NCBI GenBank assembly: GCA_045864775.1
Contig: BTVR01000001.1
Coordinates: 682,001-746,000 of the forward strand
DNA: 64,000 bases
Source of the DNA: Macondimonas sp045864775
GTDB lineage: Bacteria; Pseudomonadota; Gammaproteobacteria; UBA5335
Direction: 5' to 3'
In this document: positions 1-7,638 of the stretch, in pieces
How positions within the stretch are numbered: position 1 is the first letter of the stretch
Layout: each line of letters begins with the position of its first letter
The notes under the pieces: generated by a model
Seen by the model: only the letters and a program-made list of their open reading frames with translations
Database searches by the model: none
Told to the model about the DNA's origin: nothing
Position numbers and translations under genes: made by a program

Positions 1-528
1 GACGCCGACTTCGGCCCGGTCCCGGCCGGCGGCAACGTCATTTCCAAGTTCGAAGACGGCTATGGCGTCGGCGTCGCTCTGGGGATGAAACTGCCGTCAC
101 GCTTTCGCGTCGAAGGCGAACTGTTCTGGCAGGAAAACGACATCGACAGCGGCCGGCTGGGTCCGGTGCAGCTGTCCGCCCTGGGCGGCCTGAATGGCGA
201 CGTCGGCGTGTGGGGCGGCATGCTGAACGGCTATTACGACTTCATGGACGGTCCGCTGGTCCCCTTCATCGGCCTCGGCGTGGGCTACGCGCAGGTCGAC
301 GCCAACGTAAACCTGGGGGACATCTCGGTCATCGACGACGACGACACCGTGCTGGCCTATCAAGGCATCCTTGGCGTGTCCTACGACTTCATGCCCAATC
401 TGCAGGGCGTGCTGGCCTATCGCTACCTGTCGCTCGACGATCCCCAGTTCAAAGACCAAGCCGGCGGCAAGGTGGACATGGAATACGACAGTCAGGCGAT
501 CGACTTGGGCGTGCGTTACAGCTTCTGA
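1..528 (+). CDS. Outer-membrane beta-barrel protein, 3' part (5' end outside the window)
   Basis: The reading frame is open from the first base to the TGA at 526-528, so this is the C-terminal 175 residues of a longer gene. The sequence alternates hydrophobic and polar residues in strand-like segments separated by Gly/Asp-rich turns, with repeated Tyr/Phe girdle positions. It ends in Tyr-Ser-Phe; a terminal aromatic residue is the usual BAM insertion signal of outer-membrane barrels. It resembles the small 8-strand OmpA/OmpW-like 'outer membrane protein beta-barrel domain' group. An ATG at 85 is internal and not a credible start. No ligand or transport function can be assigned. A degenerate copy of its last codons lies at 2161-2281. 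Confidence 0.8.
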   Translation, partial: DADFGPVPAGGNVISKFEDGYGVGVALGMKLPSRFRVEGELFWQENDIDSGRLGPVQLSALGGLNGDVGVWGGMLNGYYDFMDGPLVPFIGLGVGYAQVDANVNLGDISVIDDDDTVLAYQGILGVSYDFMPNLQGVLAYRYLSLDDPQFKDQAGGKVDMEYDSQAIDLGVRYSF

Positions 529-589
529 TCGGCAACCCTCCACCCGCGCGAGGCGTTTTGCGCCGCCGCGCGGGAAGCCGCAAGGCATT

Positions 590-616
590 GCGGCCTGGGC
601 ATCCAGGCCGCCTTTC
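590..616 (+). terminator. Terminator-like hairpin after the beta-barrel gene
   Basis: A perfect 9-bp stem (GCGGCCTGG / CCAGGCCGC) with a 4-nt loop lies 62 bp after the stop codon and is followed by a short pyrimidine tract (CTTTCT). The T-run is weak. The remaining bases to the next gene at 817 hold no recognisable feature. Confidence 0.45.
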
Positions 617-816
617 TATCGGCATTGCCGAAAGGCGAAACGCTCAGGCCACCGCTTCGCCGTCTCGATTCGATGAGATCGCGCGGGCTTCGATTGCCCT
701 GAGGAATCGCCGATCGCAGCCGCCCGGAGACACACCCGGCGCCTGACACCCTCGACTCCGACCTTGCGCATCCGCGCTGCAACGACCCTGATCCGACGCA
801 CCAACCGGAGAGAAAC

Positions 817-1440
817 ATGAAGATCCATGAATTCAAAGGCTTCCCGAACCCGTCCCGCGTGCGCATCGCGCTGGCTGAAAAAGGCCTGATCGACCAAGTG
901 AGTTTCATCAGCGTGAACGTGCCGGAAGGCGAGCACCGCGAGCCCGCGTTCCTGGCGAAAAATCCCTGGGGCACGGTACCCGCGCTCGAGCTGGACGACG
1001 GGGCGGTGATCTCCGAATGCACGGCGATCACCGAATACATCGACCACCTCGACGGCCAGCCGAGCTTGACGGGCCGCACGGCGCGAGAGCGCGCCATCAT
1101 CCACATGATGCAGCGCCGGGCAGAATCCGGCCTGCTCGACGCCGCCACCGACTATTTCCACCATGCCACGCCGGGCCTTGGCCCGAAGCTCGAGCTGAAC
1201 CCGAACAAGGCCTGGGGCGAGGCGCGCGGGGAGCGCGTCGGCTGGACGCTGCGCCAGTTCGACGCGGTGCTCGCGAAAACGCCGTACTTGGCTGGTGACG
1301 CATTTTCCGTTGCCGACATCACGGCGTTCGTGGGCTTGGGCTTCGCGGAATTCGCGAAGATCGCGATTCCGGAAGGATTGACCCATGTCGAGGCCTGGCG
1401 CCGCCGCGTCGCCGAGCGGCCCAGCGTGGCAGCGGCCTAA
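817..1440 (+). CDS. Glutathione S-transferase family protein
   Basis: A 207-aa soluble protein with the two-domain GST layout. The N-terminal thioredoxin-like half (about residues 1-80) has FPNPSRVRIAL, with Ser13 in the catalytic position. It also has GTVPALEL, carrying the cis-proline that contacts the glutathione backbone, and SECTAITEYI, the usual E-S/C-x-A-I glutathione gamma-Glu site. The C-terminal half is all-helical with the conserved hydrophobic-core segment FSVADITAF. GSTs of this type conjugate or reduce electrophiles in the cytoplasm; the substrate cannot be read from sequence. The ATG has a GGAGAG ribosome-binding site. A cupin gene follows 28 bp downstream in the same direction, so the two may be cotranscribed. 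Confidence 0.88.
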   Translation: MKIHEFKGFPNPSRVRIALAEKGLIDQVSFISVNVPEGEHREPAFLAKNPWGTVPALELDDGAVISECTAITEYIDHLDGQPSLTGRTARERAIIHMMQRRAESGLLDAATDYFHHATPGLGPKLELNPNKAWGEARGERVGWTLRQFDAVLAKTPYLAGDAFSVADITAFVGLGFAEFAKIAIPEGLTHVEAWRRRVAERPSVAAA

Positions 1441-1468
1441 GAGCAACGCCCACCCAAGGGAGTCGACG

Positions 1469-2158
1469 ATGGAACTGAATGCCGATTTTTCCAAGCGCGT
1501 CTCGGTTCATGCCGCCGATCTGCCCTGGGTGCCCTCGCCCACGCCAGGAGTCGATCGGCGCATGCTCGACCGCATCGGGGATGAGGTGGCGCGGGCGACG
1601 TCCATCGTCCGCTACGCCCCCAACAGCGCCTTTCCGGCGCACACCCATGGTGGCGGCGAGGAATTTCTGGTGCTGGAGGGGGTGTTCGAGGATGAGAGCG
1701 GCGCGTTTCCGGCCGGCAGTTATGTGCGCAACCCGCCGCAGAGCCGCCACACACCCGGCTCCAACCCGGGCTGCACGATCTTCGTCAAGCTCTGGCAGTT
1801 CGATCCGGATGACCGGGCGTTCGTGCTGCTGGATACGGCCAGCGTCCCCTATCAGCCGGTCAGCGGAACACCAGGCGTCTGGTCCAAAACGCTTTTCAAG
1901 CGAGGCACCGAAACCGTCCGGATGCAGCGCTGGGCGCCGAATACCGCAGTGCGCTGGTCTGACATTGCCGGCGGCGCAGAGGTGCTGGTGCTCGCCGGCG
2001 ACTTCGAGGAAAGCGGCGAACGCTTCAGCAGAATGTCGTGGCTGCGGCTGCCGACCGGCGCGACCCTCGATGCGATCGCTGGTCCGGACGGCGCCGAGCT
2101 GTGGGTGAAAACGGGGCATCTTTCAGCCGTCTCGTCGGTGCCGCAAGAGCGGACATGA
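1469..2158 (+). CDS. ChrR-like double-cupin protein
   Basis: A 229-aa protein with two cupin barrels. The first carries the metal-site pattern HTHGGGEEF (two His and a Glu) plus a later His in SRHTPG, matching the zinc-binding cupin of ChrR-type anti-sigma factors. The second half repeats the cupin fold (AEVLVLAGDFEE) but lacks the His set. The N-terminal anti-sigma zinc domain that ChrR uses to hold RpoE is absent and no ECF sigma gene is adjacent. This is therefore a ChrR cupin-family protein of unknown role rather than a bona fide ChrR. The start at 1469 was chosen because upstream codons in this frame overlap the GST gene. Confidence 0.75.
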   Translation: MELNADFSKRVSVHAADLPWVPSPTPGVDRRMLDRIGDEVARATSIVRYAPNSAFPAHTHGGGEEFLVLEGVFEDESGAFPAGSYVRNPPQSRHTPGSNPGCTIFVKLWQFDPDDRAFVLLDTASVPYQPVSGTPGVWSKTLFKRGTETVRMQRWAPNTAVRWSDIAGGAEVLVLAGDFEESGERFSRMSWLRLPTGATLDAIAGPDGAELWVKTGHLSAVSSVPQERT

Positions 2159-2160
2159 CA

Positions 2161-2281
2161 TCGACGGTGGACATGGAATACGCAAATAACGCCGACGACG
2201 CGCGCCTGCGCGGCAGCTTCTGACTCGCAACCCTTCGCCCGTCCGACGGAGCAAACGCGTCACGCGGGCGGCAGCAAGGCA
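2161..2281 (+). pseudogene. Relic of a duplicated beta-barrel gene 3' end
   Basis: Positions 2166-2182 match 471-487 exactly over 17 bases (the VDMEY codons of the beta-barrel gene). The match continues imperfectly through an in-frame G-S-F-stop at 2212-2223 against Y-S-F-stop in the intact gene. It then resumes in the 3' flank (CGCAACCC versus GGCAACCC, and GCAAGGCAT in both). Only the last ~20 codons plus flank survive. It reads as the leftover of a tandem duplication or of recombination between two copies. Confidence 0.6.
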
Positions 2282-2348
2282 TGGAAAACCGGGGACAGAC
2301 CACGGTTTACTGCCAGACTATGGCCAGAATCTCCCACGGAACCCCGCG

Positions 2349-2549
2349 ATGCCCCGCCGCGCTCGCATCACGCTGCCGAATGTGCCACTCCACCTGATCC
2401 AGCGCGGCAACAACCGTCAAGCCTGCTTTTTTGCCGACGAGGATTACCGTTTTTATCGGGATTGGTTGGCCGAATACGCCGACAAAACGGGCTGTCGGGT
2501 TCATGCCTACGTGCTGATGACCAACCACGTGCATTTGCTGCTCTCTCCC
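2349..2549 (+). pseudogene. Truncated REP-associated tyrosine transposase (RAYT, IS200-like)
   Basis: The 67 residues from ATG 2349 begin MPRRARITLPN and contain HLIQRGNNRQACFF and TNHVHLLLSP. This is the N-terminal half of TnpA-REP/IS200-like Y1 transposases, including the HUH metal motif (His-Val-His). After about 2549 the frame loses all family similarity, and the C-terminal helix that carries the catalytic tyrosine is gone, so it cannot be active. The upstream GGGGACAGACCACGG is a sequence often seen in front of this family. The break lies beside the distal end of the RelA/SpoT cassette. Confidence 0.75.
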
Positions 2550-2616
2550 GATCGTGTCGAAGGAGATTGGACTCCAAATCACCGTGCTACTCAAAACCGG
2601 GGGGACGCCGCACGGA

Positions 2617-3891
2617 TTAGAGATAATGCTGAATGTCATTGGTCTTCTTCACGTTAAGCGATACGGGACCGTTTGCATTCGGCAGTAAAACAAGCTCTTT
2701 TTCAGCCAGCAAGCGCAAAGACGAATCGAAAGTCATGACAGTCTGACAATAGTGGTTCTTGAGCGTGGCAATGCTGCATGCCTTCTTCTTCCCCCAAAAG
2801 TCTCTATTGTAGAGGGCCAGAAGAATCTGTCGAGCATCGGAGTCAATGTCCATGCGGCGGCCAAAGCCAACAATCGACTGATCTAGCTTTTCCAACACAG
2901 CGTCGTAGCTGGCGATTCCGAAGTAGTGGCTATGAGTTTGTCGCACGGTGGCGATATCGGATGATCCGATCATTACGACCTCGAATCCGTGCTGGGCGGG
3001 GAACTGATGCTCGTATTCGACATACCGAGCGGTAGCGAGGTCAGGGTCTCGGTCGACAATGTCCCAAGTAGAGAAGGAGCCTGTATTCCAGTCAAAAACC
3101 ATGATCCAGTTATTGAAGCCCACGCGTTTGGCCTCGATAGTGGTAAGGGTCTTGATAATGTCTTCGTTGACGTAGCTATTGAATACGCGGTTGCGATCCG
3201 ACGCCGTAATGATTCCTTCGGCGGCCTGTCGTAGGCTGTCCACCTCAATCTTTTGATGCGGTGTCGGATCTCTCCCTGACTCAATTTCGTAGAAGACGTC
3301 GGATAGGCACTTGAAATAGCTAATAACCTGAGGGTCGCCTTCCTTCTCCTTGAGGTGGTGGCCATAGATCACAGACGTGCGTTCGATACTTTCCGCCCAG
3401 TAGTGTTGAACTTGACTGCGTATCTGTAGTTCGAGCGCATAGCCGGAGTTGGTGAGCAACAGATGCAAGGCGCGGTAGCCAGTGTCGTCTCGTCCCTTCT
3501 CCCGGTAGTCGGTGCAACGTTTAATCTCAAAGGCTCCGTCGTTCTTCATCTTCTCTTCAAGAAACTTCCAGAGTCGATCGACGGCACGGTTGTCACTGAC
3601 GATAATTCGGCAACCACCGATGTCTTGAAGCTGAGTTAGTCGAACGTGTAGGCGGTTCAATTTCCGCAGAATCTGCGGCTTTCGTTTAAGTCGCTGGGCG
3701 ATGTAGTACTTCGTGCCGTAGTCAGTGAGCCAGTGCTGTAGCTCCAACGTGCACTCCGTGAGCGGTTGGAGGTGAGCCTTGCGGTACCGGTCAAAAACAG
3801 ACTCCAGTTCAATCAACTCCTCCTCGGAGTTGCATAGACCCTTTGCAAGAGCTTGGCCGGCACGGTCAACTCGTGATTTCGAGAGCTTCAT
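2617..3891 (-). CDS. RelA/SpoT-domain alarmone synthetase with C-terminal extension (integron cassette gene)
   Basis: About 424 aa. The N-terminal ~230 residues are a RelA/SpoT nucleotidyltransferase domain. Visible are LQDIGGCRIIV (Asp that binds Mg/ATP), DYREKGRDDTGYRALHLLL (the G-Y-x-x-L-H motif that stacks GTP/GDP) and ELQIRSQVQHYWAESIE (catalytic Glu). There is no HD hydrolase domain, so it should only make (p)ppGpp or a related pyrophosphorylated nucleotide. Residues ~230-424 are a soluble extension I cannot assign. Lone synthetases may be housekeeping SAS enzymes or growth-stopping toxSAS toxins. Base use is visibly AT-richer than the surroundings, consistent with transfer. The start is put at ATG 3891 because the earlier ATG at 3924 lies inside attC. 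The opposite end lacks an attC. Confidence 0.85.
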   Translation of the reverse strand: MKLSKSRVDRAGQALAKGLCNSEEELIELESVFDRYRKAHLQPLTECTLELQHWLTDYGTKYYIAQRLKRKPQILRKLNRLHVRLTQLQDIGGCRIIVSDNRAVDRLWKFLEEKMKNDGAFEIKRCTDYREKGRDDTGYRALHLLLTNSGYALELQIRSQVQHYWAESIERTSVIYGHHLKEKEGDPQVISYFKCLSDVFYEIESGRDPTPHQKIEVDSLRQAAEGIITASDRNRVFNSYVNEDIIKTLTTIEAKRVGFNNWIMVFDWNTGSFSTWDIVDRDPDLATARYVEYEHQFPAQHGFEVVMIGSSDIATVRQTHSHYFGIASYDAVLEKLDQSIVGFGRRMDIDSDARQILLALYNRDFWGKKKACSIATLKNHYCQTVMTFDSSLRLLAEKELVLLPNANGPVSLNVKKTNDIQHYL

Positions 3892-3908
3892 TCGATAGGT
3901 GCCAAGTG

Positions 3909-3977
3909 GGCTAACGTTTGACATGAGAGGCCCGACCCGGCTTGCCGGGGCGGGTCCTCTCGATAGCAGGGTTGGGC
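3909..3977 (-). repeat. Integron attC recombination site
   Basis: Read on the minus strand, the 69-bp interval starts with GCCCAAC (RYYYAAC, complement of GTTGGGC) immediately after the GNAT stop codon. It ends with GTTAGCC just before the RelA/SpoT start. Between them is a strong imperfect hairpin: GAGAGG/CCTCTC, CCCG/CGGG and CCCGGC/GCCGGG around an AA loop, with an unpaired A. The GCCCAAC box is complementary at 6 of 7 positions to the start of the same cassette (GTTGAGC), as required for a cassette's own attC. GTTAGCC departs from the GTTRRRY consensus at one base. Confidence 0.75.
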
Positions 3978-3978
3978 G

Positions 3979-4374
3979 TCACCGAGCACGCTTGATGATG
4001 AAAGCGTTCTCTGCCTTAGTGAAACCGGCTGACGGGTAGTACGACATAGCGCCAGGCGCCGATAGCAGGACGAGTGAGACCTCGGCACCAATGGTGGTTT
4101 GAACGCGTTTGATCAGTTGCTTGCCTATGCCGTCCTTCTGGAATGCCCGATCAACTGCCAGGTCGGAAAGGTAGCAGCAATAGCTGTAGTCCGTGAGCGC
4201 GCGGCAGACCCCAACGAGAACTCCCTGAGACCAAGCGGAAATCACAAGGTTTGAAGCGGCAAACATGCGAGCGATGCGCGGGATGTCGTTCGTTGGGCGT
4301 GTAATGCCTGAAGCTTCAAAGACGCGTGCGACCTCCGTTGGATCCAGCGGGATGTTGTAGCGATACTCAATCAT
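3979..4374 (-). CDS. GNAT-family N-acetyltransferase (first integron cassette)
   Basis: A 131-aa single-domain protein with the GNAT fold. Motif A is LSDLAVDRAFQKDGIGKQLI: the beta-4 strand followed by the Q-x-x-G-I-G pyrophosphate loop for acetyl-CoA. The late Tyr in YYPSAGF is the usual motif B general-acid region. GNATs acetylate small-molecule or protein amines; the acceptor is unknown, and antibiotic modification cannot be claimed. GNAT genes are common passengers of chromosomal integrons. The gene fills a cassette of about 506 bp (3910-4415), with its stop codon touching the attC and its start about 36 bp after the attI-like core. No clear Shine-Dalgarno is seen, as is frequent in cassettes. 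Confidence 0.85.
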   Translation of the reverse strand: MIEYRYNIPLDPTEVARVFEASGITRPTNDIPRIARMFAASNLVISAWSQGVLVGVCRALTDYSYCCYLSDLAVDRAFQKDGIGKQLIKRVQTTIGAEVSLVLLSAPGAMSYYPSAGFTKAENAFIIKRAR

Positions 4375-4409
4375 GAGGATGTAGGAATGTGGGGATTGCT
4401 TCTTGTGAC

Positions 4410-4529
4410 GCTCAACTAGAATTCGACGACTGGAGGCTACACCAGCAGTTCGCCCAAGTCAAAGGTCGTACCTCAAGAAACAACAGGTTATCCTTAGCAC
4501 CCCGATTTGGACGACCCAAGATTTTCTGG
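4410..4529 (-). other. attI-like region with GTTRRRY core
   Basis: On the minus strand GTTGAGC (4410-4416) fits the GTTRRRY cassette-insertion core and marks the start of the first cassette. The ~113 bp between it and the divergent integron integrase start at 4530 is where attI and the cassette promoter normally lie. I could not pick out convincing promoter hexamers. Confidence 0.55.
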
Positions 4530-4780
4530 ATGACTGATCCCCCGTCTCCCAAGCCGCCGAAGCTCCTCGACCGCATGCGCGAGGCGCTGCGGGTGCGGCA
4601 TTACAGCTATCGCACCGAACAGGCATACCTCGACTAGGCGCGGCGTTTCATCCTGTTTCACGGCAAGCGCCATCCGGCAGAGATGGGGGCGGTCGAGGTT
4701 GTGGCGTTCCTCACGCACTTGGCTGCGGAGCGGCAGGTGTCGGTCTCCACGCAGAACTAGGCCAAGGCAGCGCTGCTGCC
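4530..4780 (+). pseudogene. intI: Integron integrase (IntI), N-terminal fragment with two nonsense codons
   Basis: Translation from ATG 4530 gives MTDPPSPKPPKLLDRMREAL and then RHYSYRTEQAYLD. A TAG at 4635 sits where the family has Trp. It continues ARRFILFHGKRHP, EMGAVEV and FLTHLAAERQVSVSTQN, and a second TAG at 4758 sits where Gln is expected. It ends AKAALL before similarity stops near 4780. This is the SAM-like core-binding domain of integron integrases. The whole catalytic domain (Arg, His-x-x-Arg, Tyr) is missing, so cassette exchange from this locus is impossible unless an integrase acts in trans. Orientation is divergent from the cassettes, as in all integrons. Confidence 0.88.
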
Positions 4781-4835
4781 TCAGTGATAAAGGTGAGCTC
4801 GGTTGTCATTGGTTTCCCACCGCGTGATCGGCCTC

Positions 4836-5230
4836 TTAAATGGGAATCCGTTTGGCAAGCTCTACCCACACCTCTCCGTCCCGCTCTATCCACTCACCGC
4901 CACGAAAAGCTCCCGCCTATCGAAGCCGGCAATTTGCCGCGGATGGGCCTGCGGATCGCGAGCGCGGCACATGATCATGAAAAGCCGAGCTCCGTTTCGC
5001 ACAAGATCAACGTGCATTAACCGCTCTTGATAACCGTAGTTGTCTGGATCGTTTACTGCAAAAACCTGATTGGCGGTAAGGCGGACGTAGTATTTTCCGT
5101 CGAGCATCGTCTGGTCATCCTGCCAGACTCGAAGGAACACCGCTCCATCCGCCGGCCGCACGGCACCCCATGACCACCGCACATTATTCAGCGGCGCCTC
5201 AACTCGCGCGAACAAAGCACTGATGCACAT
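4836..5230 (-). pseudogene. Hypothetical protein gene, probably frameshifted near its 3' end
   Basis: From ATG 5230 (GAGG at a good distance; a GTG at 5245 is the alternative) the frame encodes about 114 residues. It includes VEAPLNNVRWSWGAVRP, VFLRVWQDD and GYQERLMHVDLVRNGA, and ends at a TAG at 4886. Shifting by one base at the GGCGG run just before that stop restores a plausible tail (GEWIERDGEVWVELAKRIPI) ending in TAA at 4836. A one-base deletion in a G run therefore fits a 131-136 aa original. The family is not one I can assign a function to. It lies on the minus strand beyond the broken integrase; no attC was found beside it. Confidence 0.55.
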
Positions 5231-5421
5231 GATCGCCTCACTCAAGCTTCTTCATGACTTGCCCGACAGGATTTTCCCGATAGCACGGAAAAACCTGGGC
5301 CGTACGGACATTAGCACATGCGCGCGGTTCGAGAGCCACGCTGTGGTAAAGAGTGGGCGATGCTCGAACAGGGGTAGGGAATTCGTCGCGCGCCGGAGGT
5401 GACGCGCGACGAGATTGGGAT

Positions 5422-7197
5422 TTATGCACCCGGCGCGGCGCGCACGCGGATGCCGAGCTCGCGCAGCTGCGCGTCGCTGGCCGGTCCCGGCGCGCGGGTG
5501 AGCGGGCAGCTCGCGGTCTGGGTCTTTGGGAAGGCGATGACGTCGCGGATGCTCTTGGCGCCGGCCATGAGCATGACGAGGCGGTCGAGGCCGAAGGCCA
5601 GCCCGCCGTGCGGCGGACAGCCGTACTTGAGGGCGTCGAGCAGAAAGCCGAACTTTTCCTCGGCTTCCTCGCGCCCGATGCCGAGCAGGTCGAACACGGC
5701 CTGCTGCATGTCCTGGCGATGGATGCGCACCGAGCCGCCGCCGAGTTCGGTGCCGTTGAGCACCATGTCGTAGGCGCGCGAGACCGCCCGGCCGGGATCG
5801 GCCGCGAGCGCCGCGGCGTCGTCCACCCGCGGCGCGGTGAAGGGATGGTGCAGGGCAACGAAGCGGCCGGCCGCCTCGTCCCATTCGAACATGGGGAAAT
5901 CCACCACCCACAACGGCCGCCAGCCCTCCGCGACGATGCCGAGGTCCTGCCCCAGCCGCAGGCGCAGCGCGCCCAGCGCTTCGCTGACGATGCGCGCCTT
6001 GTCGGCGCCGAAAAAGACGAGATCGCCATCCTGGGCGCCGCAGCGGTCCAGGATCGCGGCGACGACGGCTTCGGGCAGGAATTTCACGATCGGCGACTGC
6101 AGGCCGGCGGCCCCTGCGGCGCGCTCGTTGACCTTGATGTAGGCCAGCCCCTTGGCGCCGTAGCGCCCGACCAGGTCGGTGTAGCCGTCGATGTCCTTGC
6201 GCGACAGCCGCCCGCCGCCGGGCACGCGCAGCGCCGCCACGCGGCCGTCCGGATCGCTGGCGGGCCCGGCGAACACCTTGAAATCGACCTCGCGCACCAG
6301 ATCGGCAACTTCGGTCAGCTCGAGCGCGATGCGCAGATCCGGCTTGTCCGAGCCGTAGCGGGCCATGGCCTCGGCGTGGGTCATGCGCGGGAAGGGATCG
6401 GGCAGCGCGACGTCCAGCACCTCGGCGAACAGGTCGCGGATCATGCCTTCCATGAGCTGCATGATGCCTTCCTCGTCGAGGAAGGAGGTCTCGATGTCGA
6501 CCTGGGTGAACTCGGGCTGGCGGTCGGCGCGTAGATCCTCGTCGCGGAAGCAGCGCACGATCTGGTAGTAGCGATCGATGCCGCCCATCATCAGCAACTG
6601 CTTGAAAAGCTGAGGCGACTGCGGCAGCGCGAAGAAGTGGCCGGGATGAGTGCGGCTGGGCACGAGATAATCGCGCGCGCCTTCCGGCGTGGCGCGGGTG
6701 AGCATGGGCGTTTCCACGTCCATGAAACCGTGGCGGTCCAGGTGGTTGCGCAAAAAGCCGGTGACGCGGGCACGCAGCTTGAGGTTGGCCAGCATGGCCG
6801 GCCGGCGCAGGTCGATGTAGCGGTAGCGTAGGCGCACGTCCTCGCCGACCTCGTCCTCGTCGAGCTGGAACGGCGGGGTCTGGGCGGCGTTGAGCACCTC
6901 GAGCGAGGTGGCCACCACCTCGACGGCGCCCGTCGGCAGACGCGGATTCTCGGTGCCGGCCGGCCGGCGCCGTACCCGTCCGCGCACGCGCAGGACGTAT
7001 TCACTGCGCACCGCTTCGGCGGCCGCAAACACCTCGGCGTCGTCCGGATGGCAGACGATCTGCGCCACGCCTTCGCGGTCGCGCAGGTCGATGAAGATCA
7101 CCCCGCCGTGGTCGCGCCGCCGGTGCACCCAGCCGGCCAGCTCCACCTCCCGGTCGATGAGGGCGGTGTCCAGGGTTCCACAATAATGACTACGCAT
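5422..7197 (-). CDS. aspS: Aspartyl-tRNA synthetase
   Basis: A 591-aa cytoplasmic class II synthetase of normal bacterial length. It has the N-terminal OB fold for anticodon binding (ELAGWVHRRRDHGGVIFIDL) and class II motif 2 (FRDEDLRADRQPEFTQVD). The bacterial GAD insertion lies at about residues 300-400 (GYTDLVGRYGAKGLAYIKV). Motif 3 is GLAFGLDRLVMLMAGAKSIR. It charges tRNA-Asp; whether it also charges tRNA-Asn cannot be told without searching for asnS and gatCAB elsewhere. An FmdB-type zinc ribbon gene lies upstream in the same direction, a pairing common in gammaproteobacteria. Confidence 0.97.
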   Translation of the reverse strand: MRSHYCGTLDTALIDREVELAGWVHRRRDHGGVIFIDLRDREGVAQIVCHPDDAEVFAAAEAVRSEYVLRVRGRVRRRPAGTENPRLPTGAVEVVATSLEVLNAAQTPPFQLDEDEVGEDVRLRYRYIDLRRPAMLANLKLRARVTGFLRNHLDRHGFMDVETPMLTRATPEGARDYLVPSRTHPGHFFALPQSPQLFKQLLMMGGIDRYYQIVRCFRDEDLRADRQPEFTQVDIETSFLDEEGIMQLMEGMIRDLFAEVLDVALPDPFPRMTHAEAMARYGSDKPDLRIALELTEVADLVREVDFKVFAGPASDPDGRVAALRVPGGGRLSRKDIDGYTDLVGRYGAKGLAYIKVNERAAGAAGLQSPIVKFLPEAVVAAILDRCGAQDGDLVFFGADKARIVSEALGALRLRLGQDLGIVAEGWRPLWVVDFPMFEWDEAAGRFVALHHPFTAPRVDDAAALAADPGRAVSRAYDMVLNGTELGGGSVRIHRQDMQQAVFDLLGIGREEAEEKFGFLLDALKYGCPPHGGLAFGLDRLVMLMAGAKSIRDVIAFPKTQTASCPLTRAPGPASDAQLRELGIRVRAAPGA

Positions 7198-7329
7198 GTC
7201 GATCGTCCGTGCGAGGGCGGCCAGGGCCGGATCGGAAAAAGCCGCGCGGGCGCATCCGGCGACGGACGCGCCCGCTTCGGCGGGTTGGGGGGATGTTAGG
7301 CAAGCGGTCCGGCAGCGGCAAGCGCCGTT

Positions 7330-7638
7330 TCAATCGCTTGACGTAGCCGCCGAGCTGCTCGCCGTGCTGGTACCGCTGTCGCTCGATGACGCGGCGGAAC
7401 CGGACGCAGAGCCGCTGTCCGAGGAACCGGCGGATTCGGCCACGTTGCGCTTGTTGCCGCTCTTGAAATCGGTCTCGTACCAGCCGCCGCCCTTGAGCCG
7501 GAAACCGGCGGCGGACACCAGCCGGTTCAGCGTCGGCTGACCGCAGGCGGGGCAGTCCTTGAGCGGATCTTCACTGATCTTCTGCAGGCTCTCCAGGCGG
7601 TGTCCGCACGCCTGACACTGGTATTCATAGATGGGCAT
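7330..7638 (-). CDS. FmdB-family zinc ribbon protein
   Basis: A 102-aa protein starting MPIYEYQCQACGHRLE, with two CxxC pairs (CQAC and CPAC, residues ~8-40) that form the zinc ribbon of the FmdB/CxxC_CXXC_SSSS family. Residues ~62-102 are a Ser/Ala/Gly/Asp-rich low-complexity tail, which is where the family gets its name. The role is uncertain; it was named as a regulator of amidase/formamidase operons but is widespread beside aspS. It is codirectional with aspS, 132 bp upstream. The start is set by the MPIYEY signature. Confidence 0.85.
   Translation of the reverse strand: MPIYEYQCQACGHRLESLQKISEDPLKDCPACGQPTLNRLVSAAGFRLKGGGWYETDFKSGNKRNVAESAGSSDSGSASGSAASSSDSGTSTASSSAATSSD

Noticed and set aside
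817..2158. The cupin gene as a true ChrR anti-sigma factor
   Set aside because: The N-terminal zinc anti-sigma domain and a neighbouring ECF sigma gene are both missing.
3979..4374. The GNAT gene as an antitoxin or acetyltransferase toxin partner of the RelA/SpoT gene
   Set aside because: An attC site separates the two, so they are independent cassettes; the GNAT has no ribbon-helix-helix partner either.
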